From: Candidatus Manganitrophaceae bacterium | GTDB taxonomy: Bacteria; Nitrospirota; Nitrospiria; SBBL01; JAADHI01 | DNA: 64,000 nucleotides | Assembly: GCA_012960925.1 (NCBI GenBank) | Contig: DUAG01000019.1 | Span: 81,580 to 145,579 of the forward strand | Reading direction: 5' to 3' | In this document: positions 59,305 to 64,000 of the stretch, piece after piece | Layout of the letters: every line of letters begins with the position of its first letter | How positions within the stretch are numbered: the stretch's first letter is position 1 | Position numbers and translations under genes: made by a program | The notes under the pieces: generated by a model | What the model was told of the DNA's origin: nothing | Database searches by the model: none | Seen by the model: the letters and a program-made list of their open reading frames with translations, nothing else

Positions 59305-59931
59305 TTGGCTAGATATATTGGTCCTGCCTGTAGGCTTTGCCGACGCGAAGGGACGAAGCTCTTTTTGAAAGGGAGCCGCTGTTTGACAGAAAAGTGTGCG
59401 ATTGACCGAAGAAGTTATCCCCCGGGGCAGCATGGACAGGGCCGACAACGGTTTTCTGAGTATAGCCTTCAGCTTCGTGAGAAACAGAAATTAAAGCGAA
59501 TTTATGGTTTGTTGGAACGTCAATTCAGACAGTATTTCCATAGAGCGGACCAACGAAAAGGTGTTACGGGTGAAAACCTGTTGGTAATGCTGGAGTCCAG
59601 GCTTGATAATGTTGCCTATCGTCTGGGTTTCGCCGCCTCGAGGAAGCAAAGTCGAATGTTGGTACGCCAGAATCATTTTTACGTCAATGGAAATCCCGTC
59701 AACATTCCGTCTTTTCTCCTGGACATCAACGATGTGGTTGAGGTGAGAGAGAAGAGCAGAGAGATCCTTCCGATCAAAGATGCGCTGGAAGGGGCGGGTG
59801 CGCGGAATGTTCCGTCATGGCTGGATTTGGACAAGGCACATTTCAAGGGAACGATAAAGGCCCGGCCGAGCAAAGATGAGATTGCACTTCCTGTAAATGA
59901 ACAACTTGTTGTTGAGCTTTATTCGAGATAA
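59305..59931 (+). CDS. rpsD: 30S ribosomal protein S4, zinc-binding form
   Basis: A 208-residue protein. The N-terminus has C-X2-C-X13-C-X4-C (CRLC then CLTEKC), the zinc (C+) form. The S4 RNA-binding domain contains [23 protein letters not shown] start with GGAGGT 6 nt upstream. Binds first to 16S rRNA and in E. coli represses the alpha operon. Confidence 0.97.
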   Translation: MARYIGPACRLCRREGTKLFLKGSRCLTEKCAIDRRSYPPGQHGQGRQRFSEYSLQLREKQKLKRIYGLLERQFRQYFHRADQRKGVTGENLLVMLESRLDNVAYRLGFAASRKQSRMLVRQNHFYVNGNPVNIPSFLLDINDVVEVREKSREILPIKDALEGAGARNVPSWLDLDKAHFKGTIKARPSKDEIALPVNEQLVVELYSR

Positions 59932-60004
59932 TTATTAAAAATAAAAGCAGCCTGAAAGATTGATGATAACAAGGTTGCTTCCACGGAAAATGGGCGAGGC
60001 ACTT

Positions 60005-60988
60005 ATGACAATTAGTACACAAGATTTTCAAATACCAAAAAAGCTTGAAATTGAAAAGAAAACGCTTTCCAATACCTATGGAAAGTTTTACGCGGAGCCC
60101 TTTGAGCGTGGTTTTGGGAATACCATTGGAAACTCCTTGAGGCGTGTCCTCCTTTCATCCATTGAAGGGTCTGCCGTCACTTCAGTAAAGATTGAGGGTG
60201 TGCTTCATGAGTTTTCGACCATTCCGGGGGTCAAGGAAGATGTGACCGATATTATTCTAAACATCAAGAATCTTCGTTTGAAACTCCATGCGAGAGAGTC
60301 AAAGGTCATCCATTTGAAGAAAAAGGGCCCTGGCCCTGTACTCGCCAAAGATATCGTGCATGATGCGGACATTGAGATTCTGACTCCCGACCTCCATATC
60401 GCAACCTTGGACAAGGATGGAAAGATTGACATGGCATTGGTTGTTAAGAATGGACGGGGCTATGTTGCTTCTGAAAGAAACAAAGAGGAGGGAGCTGCGA
60501 TTGGGGTGATTCCCATTGACGCGATTTTTTCCCCAATTCGTAAGGTGAATTTCTCAGTAGAAAATGCCCGTGTTGGGCGTGTGACCGACTATGACAAGCT
60601 CATTCTTGAGATAGAAACAGATGGGAGTCTTCGGCCTGATGATGTCCTTGGTCATGCGGCGCAGATCCTGAAAGAACATTTGGGTCTGTTTGTTAATTTT
60701 GACGATCCAGTGGAGACCGAGGAGCCAAAGAGAGATGAAGGGAAGAATTATAATAAGAACCTTTCCCGGAGTGTTCACGAGCTGGAACTTTCCGTTCGTG
60801 CGGCCAATTGTCTGAAAAATGCCAGTATCCGAACGATTGCTGACTTGGTACAGCGAAGTGAGCCGGATATGTTAAAAACAAAGAATTTTGGAAGAAAGTC
60901 TCTGAATGAGATCAAAGAGATCTTACATGAGATGGGATTGTCTCTTGGAATGGAGGTAGAAGAGGAGATCTCCTCTGAAGGGAAATAA
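60005..60988 (+). CDS. rpoA: RNA polymerase subunit alpha
   Basis: A 327-residue protein. The N-terminal dimerisation domain has ERGFGNTIGNSLRRVLLSSI, the linker is rich in Glu/Lys (DPVETEEPKRDEGKNYNKNL), and the C-terminal DNA/activator domain reads LSVRAANCLKNASIRTIADL, KTKNFGRKSLNEIKE. ATG 60005 is chosen from the position of MTISTQDF; the in-frame ATG at 59960 lies too far upstream. Confidence 0.98.
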   Translation: MTISTQDFQIPKKLEIEKKTLSNTYGKFYAEPFERGFGNTIGNSLRRVLLSSIEGSAVTSVKIEGVLHEFSTIPGVKEDVTDIILNIKNLRLKLHARESKVIHLKKKGPGPVLAKDIVHDADIEILTPDLHIATLDKDGKIDMALVVKNGRGYVASERNKEEGAAIGVIPIDAIFSPIRKVNFSVENARVGRVTDYDKLILEIETDGSLRPDDVLGHAAQILKEHLGLFVNFDDPVETEEPKRDEGKNYNKNLSRSVHELELSVRAANCLKNASIRTIADLVQRSEPDMLKTKNFGRKSLNEIKEILHEMGLSLGMEVEEEISSEGK

Positions 60989-61031
60989 CCCGTTAAATAT
61001 TCTATTTTAGGTTTTTGAGAAGGGGAATAAA

Positions 61032-61547
61032 ATGCGCCATCGTATGGCCGGTCGCAAATTGGGACGAAATGGTTCTCATCGGAGAGCGCTTTATCGAAAT
61101 CTCGTGACCTCTTTTCTTCGTCACGAACGGATAGAGACGACAGAAGCAAAGGGGAAAGAGATTCGCGCGATTGCTGATCGAATGATTACCTTGGGGAAAA
61201 AGGGAGATCTTCATTCCAGGAGACTGGCCAACGCTTATCTTATGAGTCGGGGGGTCGTCTCTGCCCTTTTTGAAGACATCGCACCACGATTTTCAGAAAG
61301 GAATGGGGGATATACTCGGCTGATCAAGACAAGAATCCGATATGGGGATAGGGCTCCGATGGTCATTTTGGAATTGACGGAGACAGAGGCAACGCTTCCG
61401 CAAGTTTCGGAAAAAGAAGAAAAGCTTAAAAAGGAAAAAGAGGCAAAAGACAAGAAGGAAAAGTCCTCAGAGTCAAAGAAAGAAAAATCTTCAACACCAA
61501 AGGCTTCTAATAAGAAAGAAGAGTCTACCTCAGGAAAAAATAAATAA
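61032..61547 (+). CDS. rplQ: 50S ribosomal protein L17 with lysine-rich tail
   Basis: A 171-residue protein. The first 118 residues are normal L17 ([60 protein letters not shown]). A 40-50 residue tail rich in Lys, Glu and Ser follows ([20 protein letters not shown]), unusual for L17. L17, like L22, is part of the ring around the polypeptide exit. Last gene of the long block. Confidence 0.96.
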   Translation: MRHRMAGRKLGRNGSHRRALYRNLVTSFLRHERIETTEAKGKEIRAIADRMITLGKKGDLHSRRLANAYLMSRGVVSALFEDIAPRFSERNGGYTRLIKTRIRYGDRAPMVILELTETEATLPQVSEKEEKLKKEKEAKDKKEKSSESKKEKSSTPKASNKKEESTSGKNK

Positions 61548-61684
61548 TCTGCCTTATATCACACCGCGAATAAATGCAAGCTCATCCCATCCCTGAAATG
61601 CAAGTCTGAGATCGTTCAAGTCGAGAGTCAGGGCGTTGTCCTTGTGTTCTCCTCTGTTCCAGAGAATATTTTAAAATTGGGTAT

Positions 61685-61736
61685 AACCAGGAAGGGCCCT
61701 TTTTCCATAACAGTGGAGAAAGGGCCCTTCCTGGTT
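61685..61736. terminator. 22-bp near-perfect hairpin after rplQ
   Basis: AACCAGGAAGGGCCCTTTTT begins the left arm (61685-61706); the right arm (61715-61736) is its complement with one mismatch and the loop is ATAACAGT. It lies between convergent rplQ and the secreted-protein gene and probably ends both transcripts, although a T-run follows only inside the stem. The rest of 61548-61684 holds no gene. Confidence 0.6.
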
Positions 61737-61755
61737 AGGCAATCCTGCCTGGATC

Positions 61756-62496
61756 TTATTTTACAAAGACGGGTGGCGTGATAATCAGGTTGGTCAGGTT
61801 TTTCGACTTGGCCGAACCTTTCAATTTGGCCTCAATCGCTTCGAGCAGGTATTTTGTTGTATAGCCGACTTTATATTTTTCTGGATCCCCGGCAAGCCAC
61901 TTCCTTGTCATATCATCGTGTACCTGGAATTTTCGTTTGATTGTCAATTTTACTCTGGTGACGGTCGGTGCAGCAGAGGCTTCTTCTTCCCCCTTTACAA
62001 CCTTACTATCGGCAGGTTTGCCTGGCTTATCCGAAGTCTTGGCATCGGCCTTGGAAGCAGAGGCGACCTTTGCCTTGGCTTTAGGGAGTTCAACCTCTAT
62101 TCTCTGGATCCTTAACTTGTAGGAATCCCGAAAGTCCAGTTCAACCACGGGGGGCTTGGCTGAGAATATCTTGAAGTAACGAAAGACTTTGGTTTTGATC
62201 CTTCCCTTTTTTTTCTTAACCTTCATCTTGCCATGGGGATGGACCGCCAACCCCTTATCTTCCATCACCGCAATCATCGCATCCCAAATGCGGTCATAAT
62301 CTTCAGTGAAAATCTTTTCAAGGGTGGGAATCGCCTTGGCCTTCTTAAGACCTTTTGTTGCTTCACTGCAAATCCAGGATGTTTTAATCCAGCGACAGAT
62401 CGTTAGAGGCTTCTTCGTCTTTGCCTCAACGGGTTGAGCGTATAGAAGACCCAATGCCATCGGTAAAGAAATGAGCATAATAACAAGTTTTTTCAT
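61756..62496 (-). CDS. Secreted protein of unknown function
   Basis: A 246-residue protein. Signal peptide KKLVIMLISLPMALGLLYAQ ends before VEAKT. The body has EKIFTEDYDRIWDAMIAVME, then a Lys-rich strand region, a low-complexity Lys/Ala/Asp/Ser/Pro linker (about 145-180) and KLTIKRKFQVHDDMTRKWLA, ending KNLTNLIITPPVFVK. IWDAMIAVMEDKG resembles the start of periplasmic NlpC-unrelated lipoprotein domains (BamC/DUF-like), but no firm family is claimed. ATG 62496 has GGAGGAA directly upstream; the longer frame to 62598 is not used. Confidence 0.7.
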   Translation of the reverse strand: MKKLVIMLISLPMALGLLYAQPVEAKTKKPLTICRWIKTSWICSEATKGLKKAKAIPTLEKIFTEDYDRIWDAMIAVMEDKGLAVHPHGKMKVKKKKGRIKTKVFRYFKIFSAKPPVVELDFRDSYKLRIQRIEVELPKAKAKVASASKADAKTSDKPGKPADSKVVKGEEEASAAPTVTRVKLTIKRKFQVHDDMTRKWLAGDPEKYKVGYTTKYLLEAIEAKLKGSAKSKNLTNLIITPPVFVK

Positions 62497-62692
62497 TTCC
62501 TCCTCCAGAATGAGAACGGTTTTTTCACATATATCTAACTTTTTTTCACCTAAGCTGTCAAGGAAAATCGGTTTTCCTTCCTTACAGGAAGGCTTCAATA
62601 CTCTCTGAACTTGGTCCAGCTGTCTTTGAAATTTGCGGCATAGAAGGAATTACTTTGTCCTTTGTGTAATCCATATTTATTTTCTAAGGGGC

Positions 62693-62721
62693 TTGACAGC
62701 AGGGATAAGATCCGGTACAGT
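62693..62721 (+). promoter_or_regulatory. Sigma-70 promoter of the multi-HTH gene
   Basis: TTGACA (62693-62698), a 17-nt spacer and TACAGT (62716-62721, 4 of 6). The predicted start near 62728 lies at the left edge of the Fur-like operator. The upstream part of this gap (62497-62692) shows nothing else. Confidence 0.6.
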
Positions 62722-62729
62722 ACATATAT

Positions 62730-62744
62730 TGATATTGAGTATCA
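62730..62744. promoter_or_regulatory. Fur-family-like operator
   Basis: TGATATTGAGTATCA fits the 7-1-7 Fur/PerR/Zur-type box (TGATAATNATTATCA) at 12 of 14 specified positions. It lies at the predicted start of transcription, a typical repressor location, and inside a wider TACATA...TATGTA dyad (62721-62757 region). Which regulator binds cannot be read from sequence. Confidence 0.5.
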
Positions 62745-62775
62745 TAATCGTATGTATTAAGAATGAACGGCTGGC

Positions 62776-62817
62776 GGTCATTTAGTCGAGAACCCATAAG
62801 CCCACGGTGATTTAGTC
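62776..62817. repeat. Pair of 12-bp direct repeats in the leader of the multi-HTH gene
   Basis: GGTCATTTAGTC (62776-62787) and GGTGATTTAGTC (62806-62817) differ at one position and are spaced 30 bp, about three DNA turns. The second overlaps a CCACGG/CCGTGG hairpin (62802-62827). They could be binding sites for the gene's own product. Confidence 0.5.
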
Positions 62818-62877
62818 CATGCCGTGGACTTGTTTGTGGAATCAGGGCCACGCACCGGGATTCAAGAGGAGGCGGGA

Positions 62878-63711
62878 ATGCTGACTATTAAGTATTCTAC
62901 AGAAGGTAAGGTTGGATATCCGGCATATTTAAAACTGACTGAAATGGTGAAAGATCCTGTAGATCTTCTGAAGGTTGCTTCGAAGTTGGGTGTTTCTCCT
63001 TCAACAATCAGGAAGATTATTGAAAGACGTCCAATTTCTAGGTATATCGAAGTGAAGGTTCATTCTGTATTCAGGTCTGATCCTCACCTGTCTTCTGAAC
63101 CAGAAAAACCTTCGGTGATTGACAAAATGATAGAAGTGAACCGACTTTATCTGGAATTGGAAACCTTGAGAGCAGTCGGAGAGAAAGTCGGACTCAGCCG
63201 GGAGCGGGTCAGACAACTTCTAACCAAAGGGTCCGCGATGGGATTGTTTAACTATCGGCCTGTTAAAAGGTTTGCAATCCCGAAGGAGAAAATCCTCAGT
63301 GATTATAAGAAGTTTTTAAAGTTAAATGTGGTTGCCAAAGTGAATAATATTTCCCTCCCCTACCTGCAAAAGTTGAGAATCGCCTACAAAATAAAAGGGC
63401 AAGAACTTGCCGATGTCCGGGCCGCCTCCTGGAGGGCACAATGTATTGAAACGTATCATTGCCTTGCTCAGGAACTTGGGCATTATCCGACGACGACAGA
63501 ACTCCAGAGGATGAGAGAGGGGAGATACCTTCAGGTAAAGATACGGAAGCTGTGGGGATCGTTTTCGTCTTTTCTAAAGGCTCTTAAATTCCCGAACCCG
63601 AGTTATAAATCGACACGGGTTGTGATCTCTGCAAATCAGAGATTGGCCTCAAAGAATGAGGATCAAAGGGAAAAAATTCTTCAAAAGGTTGTCGGTCTTT
63701 CAAACCGCTAG
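62878..63711 (+). CDS. Multi-HTH DNA-binding protein of unknown function
   Basis: A 277-residue protein. Helix-turn-helix candidates occur at residues 29-50 (DLLKVASKLGVSPSTIRKII) and 93-115 (LETLRAVGEKVGLSRERVRQ, like sigma factor region 4), and possibly 149-168. Residues 190-238 read TYHCLAQELGHYPTTTELQR, then LWGSFSSFLKALKF, matching the homing-endonuclease-associated repeat type. No nuclease motif (HNH, LAGLIDADG, GIY-YIG) is present. ATG 62878 has AGGAGG just upstream. It could be a regulator or a domesticated relic of a mobile-element protein. Confidence 0.7.
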   Translation: MLTIKYSTEGKVGYPAYLKLTEMVKDPVDLLKVASKLGVSPSTIRKIIERRPISRYIEVKVHSVFRSDPHLSSEPEKPSVIDKMIEVNRLYLELETLRAVGEKVGLSRERVRQLLTKGSAMGLFNYRPVKRFAIPKEKILSDYKKFLKLNVVAKVNNISLPYLQKLRIAYKIKGQELADVRAASWRAQCIETYHCLAQELGHYPTTTELQRMREGRYLQVKIRKLWGSFSSFLKALKFPNPSYKSTRVVISANQRLASKNEDQREKILQKVVGLSNR

Positions 63712-63737
63712 AGGGTTAATTGATTTCCCTTTGGCGG

Positions 63738-63778
63738 AATTCCCCGGCTTCCGTCCCCCGGAGGCCGGGGAATTTTTT
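63738..63778 (+). terminator. Rho-independent terminator after the multi-HTH gene
   Basis: A 16-bp stem, AATTCCCCGGCTTCCG (63738-63753) with CGGAGGCCGGGGAATT (63759-63774, one wobble), a 5-nt loop and a T-run to 63778. Confidence 0.93.
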
Positions 63779-63887
63779 AAAAATCTACTAAAAGTCTACC
63801 GCCAGCACAATCACTCATTCTTCCAGGGCACGTATTTTCAATTCTGACTGCCGTCAATCAAAATAGAATTTCGTTAAGGAGGTCAAG

Positions 63888-63929
63888 ATGTTATTTCGCA
63901 TTCGGTTGCTGTTCTTTGCCCTGTGGTAA
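63888..63929 (+). CDS. Putative 13-residue leader peptide
   Basis: AAGGAGG (63876-63882) and ATG 63888 at ideal spacing start a 13-codon frame, MLFRIRLLFFALW, ending in TAA 63929. The peptide is hydrophobic and basic. A stem that masks the next ribosome binding site starts 2 nt after the stop codon, the usual layout of translational attenuators. It may instead be the beginning of a gene damaged by an early stop. Confidence 0.45.
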   Translation: MLFRIRLLFFALW

Positions 63930-63930
63930 T

Positions 63931-63990
63931 CCTCCCTAAATATAAAGGTGCTCAGAAGTAGAATTTTCCAATATAGTAATTTAGGAGGAG
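63931..63990 (+). promoter_or_regulatory. Putative translational attenuator stem masking a downstream ribosome binding site
   Basis: CCTCC-C-TAAAT (63931-63941) pairs with ATTTAGGAGG (63979-63988) except for one bulged C. The right arm holds the GGAGGAG ribosome binding site of a gene that would start at about 63999, where the window ends with AT. The same CCTCC can also pair with the GGAGG of the leader peptide, so two folds compete. Confidence 0.45.
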
Positions 63991-64000
63991 AATCTACGAT

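Overview
The window is a stretch of bacterial chromosome, almost all of it read from the + strand. Its gene content points to a Gram-negative bacterium. There are signal-peptide proteins ending in Phe that look like outer-membrane barrels, type IV pilins, a polysaccharide-type locus, TatA and an F-type ATP synthase. A monomeric NADP-type isocitrate dehydrogenase, an orphan HisZ and many TTG/GTG starts fit a Nitrospirota-like or deltaproteobacteria-like lineage. This assignment is an impression from protein style and gene order, not a proof.

Layout. 1-5017: the F1 part of the ATP synthase operon (atpF partial, H, A, G, D, C), with a long RNA hairpin between atpG and atpD and an epsilon subunit that lacks its C-terminal helices. 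5225-8576: a barrel protein and uvrC. 8653-10890 (minus): monomeric icd. 11096-15945: yebC, ruvC-ruvA-ruvB, a molybdopterin adenylyltransferase, a Crp/Fnr regulator with an N-terminal cysteine cluster, and an HU protein. 16237-21892: a class V aminotransferase plus serA (serine synthesis), hisZ and dnaB. 22000-25300: tatA, a large TPR lipoprotein and two type IV pilins, the second behind a good sigma-54 promoter.

25374-39144 is the accessory part: a probable surface-glycan or glycosylation locus with a DUF2723 membrane protein, four glycosyltransferases, two asparagine-synthase-type amidotransferases, a MurJ-like flippase, a methyltransferase and at least two decayed genes. 39147-42336 is a compact set of a TPR protein, an ABC ATPase, an ABC permease and two small membrane proteins. 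A barrel-like protein follows on the minus strand.

43299-61547 is one long housekeeping block. A consensus sigma-70 promoter leads into tRNA-Thr(UGU), tRNA-Tyr, tRNA-Gly and tRNA-Thr(GGU), then tuf and the complete S10-spc-alpha ribosomal protein series through secY, adk, map, infA, rpoA and rplQ. L22 and L17, both at the ribosomal exit tunnel, carry lysine-rich C-terminal tails.

61756-64000: a secreted protein of unknown function (minus), then an unrecognised multi-HTH DNA-binding protein with a Fur-like operator at its promoter. At the very right edge is a 13-residue leader peptide followed by a stem that would mask the ribosome binding site of a gene outside the window.

The most unusual observations are a 160-bp dispersed repeat present twice (between ruvA and ruvB, and inside the tRNA cluster) whose 89-bp core is inverted between the copies while the ends keep their orientation; the right-edge leader-peptide attenuator; and the duplicated, partly decayed glycan locus.
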